This document shows, piece by piece, positions 8,421-17,402 of a DNA stretch of 64,000 nt (its first letter is position 1; each line of letters opens with the position of its first letter). The notes beneath the pieces were generated by a model. It was not told the origin of the DNA. It did not search any database and saw only the letters and a program-made list of their open reading frames with translations. The translations under genes were made by a program, and so were the position numbers. Source of the stretch: Hoeflea ulvae (GTDB lineage Bacteria > Pseudomonadota > Alphaproteobacteria > Rhizobiales > Rhizobiaceae); the NCBI RefSeq assembly GCF_026619435.1, contig NZ_JAOVZQ010000001.1:3355501-3419500 (forward strand), written 5' to 3'.

Positions 8421-9340
8421 GCACCGGAGCTGCCATCCTGAAAGGCGCGGACACCACGATCGCCTTCGACGAGTATGAATCCGTGCGCCATCGCCTGCCG
8501 GTGATGCGCCGTCGGGCCGACTTCGTCCGGGCCGAAAACCTCGACGCCATCGCCGATCAGATCGACGTGTTCCTGCTCGACGCCTTCGGCGTGCTCAACA
8601 TCGGCGAGACCGCCATTCCCGGCGTCGTCGACCGCGTCAACGGGTTGCGTCAGCGCGGCAAGCAGGTGCTGGTGGTTACCAATGCGGCGGGCTATCCCTC
8701 CTCGGTGCTGCATCAGCGCTACACGCGGCTGGGCTACAGTTTCGGCAGCAATGATGCCGTTTCGAGCCGCATGGCGCTGCTGAGCGGGCTCAATTCCTAT
8801 CCGCACCGCAAATGGGGCATGGTGGCCGCGCCAAAATTCGGCCGCGAAGAGCTTCCCGACGGCGCCATCTTTCTCGAAGACGACCCGGCTGCCTATGCCG
8901 AGGCCGAGGGATTTTTGATGTTCGGCGCATCGGCCTGGAGCGAAAGCCGCCAGGCACTGCTCGAGCAGGCGCTGAAAGACAAGCCGCGAGAGCTGCTGAT
9001 CGGCAATCCCGACCTGGTCGCGCCGACCGAGGCCGGACTGTCGCTCGAACCCGGCCACTATGCGCACCGGCTTGCGAGCGCCACCGGGGTGGAACCGGTG
9101 TTTTTCGGCAAGCCGTTTCCGGCAGTCTTTGACATGGTCCGCAAGCATATCCGCCCCGGCGTGCCCGACGAGCGGGTGGTGATGGTCGGCGACACGCTGC
9201 ATACCGATATTCTCGGCGGCAATGCCGCGGGTTTCCGCACCGCGCTGATCCAGGGCTTCGGGTTCTTCGATGGCGGGGACCCCGAAGCCGCGATCCTGAG
9301 CTCCGGCATCACGCCCGATTTCATCCTCGACCGGCCCTGA
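8417..9340 (+). CDS. HAD superfamily class IIA hydrolase (TIGR01459-like phosphatase) linked to phn transporter
   Basis: The GTG at 8417 is preferred as start because it makes a GTGA overlap with the phnE2 stop and has GGAG eight bases upstream; an in-frame ATG at 8384 is the alternative. The ~307-residue protein has HAD motif I FLLDAFGVLN (nucleophile Asp55), motif II-like VVTNAAG, a NagD-like cap, KPFPAVFDMV and motif IV MVGDTLHTDILGGNAAG. Position 57, normally the general acid/base Asp, is Phe, as in the D-x-W-G subgroup. The family removes phosphate from small metabolites. Its place in the operon suggests it acts on the imported compound or a product of it. Confidence 0.82.
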   Translation: MSTGAAILKGADTTIAFDEYESVRHRLPVMRRRADFVRAENLDAIADQIDVFLLDAFGVLNIGETAIPGVVDRVNGLRQRGKQVLVVTNAAGYPSSVLHQRYTRLGYSFGSNDAVSSRMALLSGLNSYPHRKWGMVAAPKFGREELPDGAIFLEDDPAAYAEAEGFLMFGASAWSESRQALLEQALKDKPRELLIGNPDLVAPTEAGLSLEPGHYAHRLASATGVEPVFFGKPFPAVFDMVRKHIRPGVPDERVVMVGDTLHTDILGGNAAGFRTALIQGFGFFDGGDPEAAILSSGITPDFILDRP

Positions 9341-9403
9341 ACCGGCGCCTGCCGCCCCGCCGGTTGCGCCTCTCCGCATGGGTTCAATCGTTTCGGTTGC
9401 CGC

Positions 9404-9417
9404 TTGATGCACGTCAA
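9404..9417. promoter_or_regulatory. FNR/FixK-type box upstream of ppsA
   Basis: TTGATGCACGTCAA matches the TTGA(C/T)-N4-(A/G)TCAA consensus of Crp/FNR-family anaerobic regulators. A possible -10 element TATAGT at 9439-9444 puts transcription start near 9451-9452, so the box centre (9410.5) falls at about -41, the class II activator position. ppsA begins at 9492. Which regulator binds is not shown here. Confidence 0.55.
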
Positions 9418-9438
9418 GGCGGCAGCAATTGCCCGATT

Positions 9439-9444
9439 TATAGT
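9439..9444 (+). promoter_or_regulatory. Candidate -10 element of ppsA promoter
   Basis: TATAGT sits in an AT-rich patch 48 bp before the ppsA start and at the spacing expected behind an FNR-type site replacing the -35 region. No good -35 hexamer is visible 17 bp upstream, consistent with activator dependence. Confidence 0.4.
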
Positions 9445-9491
9445 GGCCTCTCGTCCAGTCCTGCTTCACACAGCCTTTTCGGGAGCCCCAC

Positions 9492-11882
9492 ATGTCCGCA
9501 GCCAACAAGAATGTCATCTGGTTTGAAGATCTCGCCCGCGGTGATGTCGCGCTGGTTGGCGGCAAGAATTCCTCGCTGGGCGAAATGGTGCAGCAGCTTG
9601 GCAGCAAGGGCATCGACGTGCCGCCCGGCTTCGCCACCACCTCGGATGCGTTTCGCGCCTTCATCAAGGCCAATAATCTCAACCAGGTGATCGCCGACGC
9701 GATGGCAATGCTCGACAGCGGCAAGCGCACGCTGGCCGAAACCGGCAAGGCCGTCCGCGCCGCGATTGCCGAGGGCGACTGGCCCGACGACATCCGCGAG
9801 GCGATCCTCTCGGCCTATCGTGAACTCTCCGAACGCACCGGCAACAAAGAGCTTTCCGTCGCCGTCCGCTCCAGCGCAACCGCCGAAGACCTGCCTGATG
9901 CCAGCTTTGCCGGCCAGCAGGAAACCTATCTCAACGTCCGCGGAGAAGCGGCGCTGCTGTCCACCTGCCGCCGCTGCTACGCCTCGCTGTTTACCGACCG
10001 GGCCATCACCTACCGCAAGATCCAGGGTTTTGATCACAACCAGGTGGCGCTGTCGATCGGCGTGCAGCTGATGGTGCGCTCCGACATTGGCGGCTCCGGC
10101 GTGATGTTCTCCATCGACACCGAATCCGGCTTTGACAAGGTGGTGCTGATCAATGCCGCCTGGGGACTGGGCGAAAACGTTGTTCAGGGCGCAGTCACCC
10201 CCGACGAATATGAAGTGTTCAAGCCATTGCTCGACAAGCCCGGCCTCAAGCCGATTGTCGAGAAGACCTGCGGCGCCAAGGAGATCAAGATGATCTATGC
10301 CGGTGCGGAAGGGGGCGAGACCAAGAACGTGCCGACCTCGAAGGCCGAACGTGGCGCCTATGTGCTGTCCGACGACGAGATCCTCAATCTCGCCCGCCAG
10401 GCAGCGACCATCGAAGAGCATTACGGCCAGGCGATGGACATGGAATGGGCCAAGGACGGCGAGACCGGCAAGCTCTATATCGTGCAGGCGCGGCCTGAAA
10501 CCGTGCAGTCGCGCATCGATGTCACGGCGCTCAAATCCTACACCATCGGCAAGACCGGCAGGACCCTGCTCACCGGCCTGAGCGTCGGCGCCGCCGTGCG
10601 TGCCGGGAAGGTCTGTCTGATCGAGAACGTCAAGGACATCGACAAGTTCATCGACGGCTCCATTCTGGTGACGTCGACGACCGACCCCGACTGGGTGCCG
10701 ATCATGAAACGCGCCGCGGCGATTGTCACCGACCATGGCGGGCGCACCTCGCATGCGGCCATTGTCAGCCGCGAACTCGGCCTGCCGGCCATCGTCGGCA
10801 CCGGCAATGCCACCCATATCCTGCACGATGAGCAGGAAGTCACCATTTCCTGCGCCGGCGGCGAGGATGGCGTGGTCTATGAAGGCATCGCCGAATACGA
10901 GGTCACCGATGTCCGTCTTGACCATGTGCCGGCCACGAAGACCCGGATCATGCTCAATCTCGCCGATCCCTCGGCGGCCTTCCGCTGGTGGCGTCTGCCC
11001 GCAGATGGCGTTGGCCTTGCTCGGATGGAATTCGTCGTCAATTCCGCTGTCCGGGTGCACCCGATGGCGCTGGTCAATTTCGACACGCTCAAGGACGAGG
11101 CAGCCAAGGCCGAGATCGCCGAGCTGACCCGCCGCTACGACAACAAGGGCGATTATTTCGTCGAGACCCTGGCCCGCGGGTTGTCGCGCATCGCTGCCGT
11201 CGCCTATCCGAAACCGGTGATCGTGCGGATGAGCGATTTCAAGACCAATGAATATGCCGAACTGCTCGGCGGGCACGCCTTCGAGCCCAAGGAAGAAAAC
11301 CCGATGATCGGGTTCCGTGGCGCCTCGCGCTATTACTCCGACAACTACCGCGCCGGCTTTGCGCTTGAATGCAAGGCGATCAAGATGCTGCGTGAGGAAA
11401 TGGGCTTTGACAATGTCGTGGTCATGATCCCGTTCTGCCGCTCGCCCGACGAGGCCGACAGGGTGCTTGCCGTCATGGCCGAGAATGGCCTGGCCCGCGG
11501 CGAAAACGGTCTTCAGGTCTATGTCATGGGCGAGATCCCTTCCAATGTGATCCGCGCCGCCGAATTCGCCGAGCGCTTTGACGGCTTCTCCATCGGCTCC
11601 AACGACCTGACCCAGCTGACGCTGGGCGTCGACCGCGATTCGGGCGAACTGGCCGGCCTGTTCAGCGAGGCCGATCCGGCGGTGATCTGGATGATCGAAA
11701 CGCTGATCGAGCGTGCCCATGCAGCCGGTGCCAAGGTCGGGCTCTGCGGCCAGGCGCCGTCCAACAACCCGGCATTCGCCAAGCTGCTGGTGCAGGCCGG
11801 CATCGACACCATCTCGGTGACGCCCGACAGTTTCGTCGCGGTGAAGGAAAATGTGGCGGAGGCGGAAAAATCCGCGAAATAA
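9492..11882 (+). CDS. ppsA: Phosphoenolpyruvate synthase
   Basis: A 796-residue protein, the normal length for PEP synthase (pyruvate + ATP + water to PEP + AMP + phosphate). Residues ~18-345 form the PPDK-type ATP-grasp domain (GGKNSSLGEM, AVRSSATAEDLPDASFAGQQET). The mobile phosphohistidine domain carries TDHGGRTSHAAI with catalytic His421, the same number as in E. coli. The C-terminal TIM-barrel has GLCGQAPSNNP with the acid/base Cys at 752. It provides the first step of gluconeogenesis from pyruvate or lactate. It is followed by a PfkB-type kinase gene on the same strand and preceded by a candidate FNR-type box. No PpsR regulator is adjacent. Confidence 0.95.
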   Translation: MSAANKNVIWFEDLARGDVALVGGKNSSLGEMVQQLGSKGIDVPPGFATTSDAFRAFIKANNLNQVIADAMAMLDSGKRTLAETGKAVRAAIAEGDWPDDIREAILSAYRELSERTGNKELSVAVRSSATAEDLPDASFAGQQETYLNVRGEAALLSTCRRCYASLFTDRAITYRKIQGFDHNQVALSIGVQLMVRSDIGGSGVMFSIDTESGFDKVVLINAAWGLGENVVQGAVTPDEYEVFKPLLDKPGLKPIVEKTCGAKEIKMIYAGAEGGETKNVPTSKAERGAYVLSDDEILNLARQAATIEEHYGQAMDMEWAKDGETGKLYIVQARPETVQSRIDVTALKSYTIGKTGRTLLTGLSVGAAVRAGKVCLIENVKDIDKFIDGSILVTSTTDPDWVPIMKRAAAIVTDHGGRTSHAAIVSRELGLPAIVGTGNATHILHDEQEVTISCAGGEDGVVYEGIAEYEVTDVRLDHVPATKTRIMLNLADPSAAFRWWRLPADGVGLARMEFVVNSAVRVHPMALVNFDTLKDEAAKAEIAELTRRYDNKGDYFVETLARGLSRIAAVAYPKPVIVRMSDFKTNEYAELLGGHAFEPKEENPMIGFRGASRYYSDNYRAGFALECKAIKMLREEMGFDNVVVMIPFCRSPDEADRVLAVMAENGLARGENGLQVYVMGEIPSNVIRAAEFAERFDGFSIGSNDLTQLTLGVDRDSGELAGLFSEADPAVIWMIETLIERAHAAGAKVGLCGQAPSNNPAFAKLLVQAGIDTISVTPDSFVAVKENVAEAEKSAK

Positions 11883-11944
11883 GTGCGCGCTCCGGCGTTG
11901 GAGCAGATTGAAACCACCTGCCCTGTTGTGTGATGGTCGGCCCC

Positions 11945-12892
11945 ATGTCTGATATCCTGACCATCACGCTCAATCCGGCCTTTGACGTGTCGACCTCTGT
12001 CGGCACGGTCAAGCCCGGCCCCAAATTGCGCTGTGACGAGCCGCGATATGATCCCGGCGGCGGCGGCGTCAATGTCTCGCGTGCCATCTCGCGGCTTGGC
12101 GGCGTGTCCACCGCCTTCGTGGCGCTGGGCGGCCAGACCGGCGCCATGTTTCATTCCCTGCTCGACGCAGAGGATTTCGAGGTGACGCAGTTCGACATCG
12201 AGGGCAACACCCGCCAGTCCCTCGCCGTGATCGAGACCTCGACCAGCAAACAGTACCGCTTCCAGCTGCCCGGCCCTGAGTGGTCACCCGCACAGACCGC
12301 GCGCATGCTCGAGCATTTGCGCGCGCATCTCAGCGCCGGCCGCGTCGTGGTGCTGTCGGGCAGCCTGCCGCCGGGCGTGCCTGCCGATATTGCCACCACC
12401 GTCAATCAACTGGCGGTCGAGGCCGGTGCACAGCTCATCCTCGACACTTCGGGCGCCGCCCTCGCCGCCGCCGCCGGCAATCCCGGCCCGCCCTTTGCCT
12501 TGCTGCGCATGGATGGCGCCGAAGCCGCCGAAGTGTCCGGGCTCAAATTCGCCACGCCCGCAGAACTTGCCGATTACGGCTTAGACCTGATCCGCAAGGG
12601 CGCTGCGGAGCGGCTGGTGATGTCGATCGGCGCAAAGGGCACGGTCGGGGTTTCGGCCCAGGAGCGGTTTTTCTGCCAGCCGCCGAAACTCGAAACGCTC
12701 AGCGCCATCGGCGCCGGCGACAGCATGGTCGCAGCCATCGCGATGCAGCTCGCACAAGGCGCGAGCTTCCCCGACGCCGTCCGTCACGGCGTCGCCGCTG
12801 CAGGATCCGCCGTTTTGACCCCGGCCACGGAACTGTGCTCCAAGGCAACGGCGGAAGAGATATTGGGGCGCGTGGTGACGGCGGAGATCTGA
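11945..12892 (+). CDS. pfkB: PfkB-family hexose-phosphate kinase (6-phosphofructokinase II / 1-phosphofructokinase type)
   Basis: The family's usual N-terminus (ILTITLNPAFD) favours ATG 11945; GTG 11930 and ATG 11933 are alternatives. The ~315-residue protein has PGGGGVNVSRAI near residue 37, LSGSLPPG near 138 and the GAGDSMVAA anion-hole/catalytic Asp motif near 257, all hallmarks of the PfkB ribokinase fold. Substrate could be fructose 6-phosphate, fructose 1-phosphate or tagatose 6-phosphate. It lies 62 bp after ppsA with no terminator between, so co-transcription is likely; the pair would encode opposite directions of the lower glycolytic pathway. The 3' end is seven bases from the convergent lactate dehydrogenase gene. 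Confidence 0.85.
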   Translation: MSDILTITLNPAFDVSTSVGTVKPGPKLRCDEPRYDPGGGGVNVSRAISRLGGVSTAFVALGGQTGAMFHSLLDAEDFEVTQFDIEGNTRQSLAVIETSTSKQYRFQLPGPEWSPAQTARMLEHLRAHLSAGRVVVLSGSLPPGVPADIATTVNQLAVEAGAQLILDTSGAALAAAAGNPGPPFALLRMDGAEAAEVSGLKFATPAELADYGLDLIRKGAAERLVMSIGAKGTVGVSAQERFFCQPPKLETLSAIGAGDSMVAAIAMQLAQGASFPDAVRHGVAAAGSAVLTPATELCSKATAEEILGRVVTAEI

Positions 12893-12899
12893 GCGGGCC

Positions 12900-13898
<999 letters not shown>

Positions 13899-13993
13899 TC
13901 ATATGGCGATGTGACCGAAGTCAATCCGGAACCGGCGCATGGCAAGGCCCCGGTCGGCGCCGCACATCCGGGTCGGAGCGCGGCGCCGGCATG

Positions 13994-15874
13994 TCAGGAA
14001 CTGCGCGCCTCATCGGTGGCGGCAATCGCCTTGCGGAGATAATCGTCGCGATTATAGACGTCGGCATAATAGTTCACCACGCCGGCTTCATCCGGCCAGG
14101 CGGTGAAATAGGAGACATGAACCGGAATTTTCTGCTGCAGGTTCACCTGCTTGTTCTGGCCGGTTGCGATGTAGCTGCCGATGTCGGCGACTGAGGTGCC
14201 GAGCACCTTGGCAGCCATGCCGCGCGGGTCCTTCAGGCGGATGCAGCCATGGCTGAGCGCGCGGGTGTCCCGGTCAAACAGCGATTTAGACGGCGTGTCA
14301 TGCATGTAGATGGCATGCGAATTGGGAAACAGGATCTTGAGTTCACCCAGCGCATTGCCGTCGCTTGGCGGCTGGCGCACGCCGATGCCGCTGCCCTTGC
14401 CGACAGCGTTCCAGTTGACCGAACTCGAGGACACCGCGCGGCCACTGACGGTCACCTCATAACCGAGCCGGTCCAGATAGGACGCGTCAGCGCGAAGCTT
14501 GGGCAGCATCTCGTTGATGATGATCGACTGTGGCACGCCCCAATAGGGGTTGAACTCGACCAGTTCGATCTCGTCGTCGAAGAAATTGGTCTGGTTGCCC
14601 TTCTTGCCGACCACGACCCGCATCGAGAGTTCGGCCTTGCCGTCATTGTAATAGGTGGCGGTATAGGCAGGCTGGTTGATGAACACCCGCCGCGCTGCCA
14701 GCACGCCCGGCAGCCAGCGCGAGCGCTCCATTGCCAGCCGGACCTTTTCGATCTTGTCGGCATTGGTGATGCCGACCAGCGCCCGCCGGGTTGCCGGACC
14801 GACGACACCGTCCGGCTTGAGACCGGCTTCCTTCTGGAAACCCTTGACCAGAGAGACGATCTCGTCGTCATATTCGGGCTTGCCGGCATAGCTTGCCAGC
14901 ACCAGCGCATTGTCGACCTTGAGCGCATCGCTGCCATTGAGCGCGATGGCTGCCATCACATTTGCCAGTTCCGGATTGGATTGACCGGGCTTGAGCAACA
15001 GGTTTTCGGCAATGGTGACGCGCTTGCCTTCATCGAGGTCCTCGAGCCGTTTGAGCTCGGCTTTCAGCGCTTCGAAATGCGCGCCTTGCGGATTGTGCGC
15101 CAGCAGGGCTTCGGCCGGATCGGCGGATTTGGCGAGCGCTTCAAGGCTGGCGGCCAGATCGAGGCTCTTGCGCTTGAAATCGTGATAGCCAGAGATCCGG
15201 TTGGGATCGACCCGGCCACGGGTGGCGTCGAGAATATAGTCGGCAACAGCCGCCGACAGCTTCATCTCGAAAGCCATCAGTTGCTTCTGACGCTCGGCGC
15301 CGCGGGTGACATCAAAGGCCTCGGCAGGGATTTCGACGTGATAGTCGGCAGGCGACAGGCCGACAGCATCGGCATTGGCCAGCACGTCGACCACCGCGCG
15401 CGCGCGTTCGGTGACGGCTGTGCCGGCGACCCAGATATAATCGGGATGATGCGAATAGTGGTCGACAATCGCCTTTGCGGATTCGGGCAGCGCCCGCAGC
15501 GACAGTTCAGCCAGCGCCGGGCGGCCTTCGGCGAAGGCATCGATCCCCAGCGGTGAGAGCACCATGTCGCCAATCGCGCCGGTGACCACCGGGTCGGCGA
15601 GCTTGGAAAAATCGACCTTCGCCAGCTTGTCGGCCCTGTAGGTGTGGTAGCTCGGCCCCCGGACGCGGGTCACCGGCTTGGGCGCCGGGGCAGCAGCCTG
15701 GGGCTGCGACCGGGCCTTTTGCCGCGCCAGTTTCTCACGCTGCCGCTGTGCCGGGCTCTTGAACAGCACGTCGAACAGGCCTTGTGCCTGCGCCGGCGGT
15801 GTGGGCGCAATCACGCCGGTAAACCCAATCGCAATGGCGATCAGCGCCACCCCTGCTCTACTCTTGTAACTCAT
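13994..15874 (-). CDS. Large L,D-transpeptidase (YcbB/LdtD type)
   Basis: ATG 15874 is chosen because a signal peptide begins there (YKSRAGVALIAIAIGF...PPAQAQG). The ~626-residue protein has the order of YcbB-type enzymes: an N-terminal scaffold, a peptidoglycan-binding helical domain (DEIVSLVKGFQKEAGLKPDGVVGPATR, near 385-410), and a C-terminal YkuD catalytic domain with HDTPSKSLFDRD...LSHGCIRLKDP, catalytic Cys near 544. It forms 3-3 cross-links in periplasmic peptidoglycan or attaches proteins to it. Such 3-3 linkage is abundant in rhizobial walls. The gene stands alone; a second, small L,D-transpeptidase lies at 20417. Confidence 0.9.
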   Translation of the reverse strand: MSYKSRAGVALIAIAIGFTGVIAPTPPAQAQGLFDVLFKSPAQRQREKLARQKARSQPQAAAPAPKPVTRVRGPSYHTYRADKLAKVDFSKLADPVVTGAIGDMVLSPLGIDAFAEGRPALAELSLRALPESAKAIVDHYSHHPDYIWVAGTAVTERARAVVDVLANADAVGLSPADYHVEIPAEAFDVTRGAERQKQLMAFEMKLSAAVADYILDATRGRVDPNRISGYHDFKRKSLDLAASLEALAKSADPAEALLAHNPQGAHFEALKAELKRLEDLDEGKRVTIAENLLLKPGQSNPELANVMAAIALNGSDALKVDNALVLASYAGKPEYDDEIVSLVKGFQKEAGLKPDGVVGPATRRALVGITNADKIEKVRLAMERSRWLPGVLAARRVFINQPAYTATYYNDGKAELSMRVVVGKKGNQTNFFDDEIELVEFNPYWGVPQSIIINEMLPKLRADASYLDRLGYEVTVSGRAVSSSSVNWNAVGKGSGIGVRQPPSDGNALGELKILFPNSHAIYMHDTPSKSLFDRDTRALSHGCIRLKDPRGMAAKVLGTSVADIGSYIATGQNKQVNLQQKIPVHVSYFTAWPDEAGVVNYYADVYNRDDYLRKAIAATDEARSS

Positions 15875-16116
15875 ACCCAACCCAGATCCTTGTGCGAAGC
15901 CTGCCGGCCGACGTGTTCGAGATGAAAACGCTGCGTGCGGGCGCACCGTACCAAAACATGGTTACGAAGAAAAGAATGCCGGGCGAGATCGGACAGGCAA
16001 TCGGCGATTGACACGATCAGCCGGAAGCACCCTCGCCGCGAGGCTGCGGGAGGAAAGGCCCTGCCCGCCCGCTCGCCAGGCGCGCCAAAATGCCGTCCGC
16101 GATGGCTGGCGGCAGG

Positions 16117-17178
16117 TTATTTGGCAGGCTTTTGCGCCGCGCGCCGCGACAGCGCAGGCGCCATTTCGTACCAGCCCTTCGACCGGTTGACGATCCAGAC
16201 CAGCGACAGCATCACCGGCACTTCGATCAGCACGCCGACCACGGTGGCAAGGGCGGCACCCGAGGTGAAGCCGAACAGGCTGATCGCCACCGCGACCGCC
16301 AGCTCGAAGAAGTTGCTGGCCCCGATCAGCGACGAGGGAGCCGCGATCTCGTGGGTTTCGCCGACCACGCGATTGGCCACATAGCCGATGCCGAAGATCA
16401 GATAGGTCTGAATGATGATCGGCACAGACAGCAGCACGATGATCATCGGCTGCGCCAGGATCGCCTGGCCCTGAAAGGCAAACAGCACGACCAGGGTCGC
16501 CAGCAGCGCCAGGATGGCCAGCGGCTGAAGCTTTGCCAGCAGGGCCTGGAGCCCCGTCTCGCCGCTTGATGCCAGGATACGGTTGCGCAGAACCTGTGCA
16601 ATGATCACCGGCACGACGATATAGAGCGTCACCGACAGAAGCAGCGTCTGCCACGGCACCGTGATCGCCGAGATGCCCAGAAGCAGCGCCACGATCGGCG
16701 CAAAGGCAAACACCATCACCAGATCATTGACCGTCACCTGGCTCAGGGTGAACAGCGGATCGCCCTTGGTCAGATTGCTCCAGACAAAGACCATCGCCGT
16801 ACACGGCGCGGCGCCGAGCAGGATCAGGCCGGCAATGTAGCTGTTGATCTGGTCAGCGGGCAGAAATGGAACGAACAGCCAGCCGATGAAGAACCAGGCC
16901 ATCACCGCCATGGTGAAGGGCTTGATCGCCCAGTTGACGATGAGCGTCACCGAGATGCCGCGCCAGTGCCGGCTGACCTGTCCCAGCGAGGCAAAGTCGA
17001 TCTTGACCAGCATCGGAATGATCATCAGCCAGATCAGCACCGCGACCGGCAGATTGACATTGGCGATTTCAGCCGAGCCGACAGCCTGGAAAAAGGCAGG
17101 AAACACATAGCCAAGCGCAATGCCCGCAACGATGCACAGCGCCACCCACAGGGTCAGATATCGCTCGAATTTCGACAT
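16117..17178 (-). CDS. Arsenite efflux permease, ACR3 family
   Basis: A 353-residue membrane protein with about ten hydrophobic segments and the ACR3 signatures LLGAAPCTAMVFVWSNL (the essential Cys in the fourth membrane helix), VNDLVMVFAFAPIVALLLG and GASNFFELAVAVAI. It exports As(III) and possibly Sb(III) across the inner membrane. No arsR, arsC or arsH gene is adjacent, so control must come from elsewhere or from the AT-rich divergent region shared with fumarase. The short C-terminal extension after the last helix (SRRAAQKPAK) is positively charged and likely cytoplasmic. Confidence 0.9.
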   Translation of the reverse strand: MSKFERYLTLWVALCIVAGIALGYVFPAFFQAVGSAEIANVNLPVAVLIWLMIIPMLVKIDFASLGQVSRHWRGISVTLIVNWAIKPFTMAVMAWFFIGWLFVPFLPADQINSYIAGLILLGAAPCTAMVFVWSNLTKGDPLFTLSQVTVNDLVMVFAFAPIVALLLGISAITVPWQTLLLSVTLYIVVPVIIAQVLRNRILASSGETGLQALLAKLQPLAILALLATLVVLFAFQGQAILAQPMIIVLLSVPIIIQTYLIFGIGYVANRVVGETHEIAAPSSLIGASNFFELAVAVAISLFGFTSGAALATVVGVLIEVPVMLSLVWIVNRSKGWYEMAPALSRRAAQKPAK

Positions 17179-17268
17179 GTCATGGTCCTGTTCAACACGA
17201 GTTGCAGCCTGCCCGACACCCGGATCGACGGGATCGGATCCGGTGACTCAGGCGGCCAAGATAATTCT

Positions 17269-17284
17269 ATAAATCATGATATAT
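17269..17284. promoter_or_regulatory. AT-rich near-palindrome between acr3 and fumarase genes
   Basis: ATAAATCATGATATAT is a 16-bp inverted repeat with one mismatched pair in the divergent acr3/fumarase region, within about 50 bp of markedly AT-rich DNA. It could be a regulator binding site or promoter core for either gene. No factor can be named. Confidence 0.35.
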
Positions 17285-17402
17285 TGAATTACTCAAGCGC
17301 GACATCGAGCCCCTCCCCGCCTTGCCGCAATTGCATTCGCCGTGTCTTCATCCTAAGACCCGAATTCTCAATCTGGCAATCAGGCGACCGGAAAGGTACC
17401 CC

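Noticed and set aside
9341..9364. Terminator between the HAD phosphatase and ppsA
   Set aside because: A 7-bp stem exists right after the stop, but no T run follows; left out of the features.
9438..11720. 760-residue open frame on the minus strand opposite PEP synthase
   Set aside because: It is a shadow of the GC-rich codon bias of ppsA; its translation is His/Asp/Gly-rich without recognisable domains, and the + strand frame has full catalytic motifs.
17285..17297. FNR-like TTGA...TCAA sequence upstream of fumarase
   Set aside because: The half-sites are separated by five bases, not six, so the spacing does not fit the consensus.
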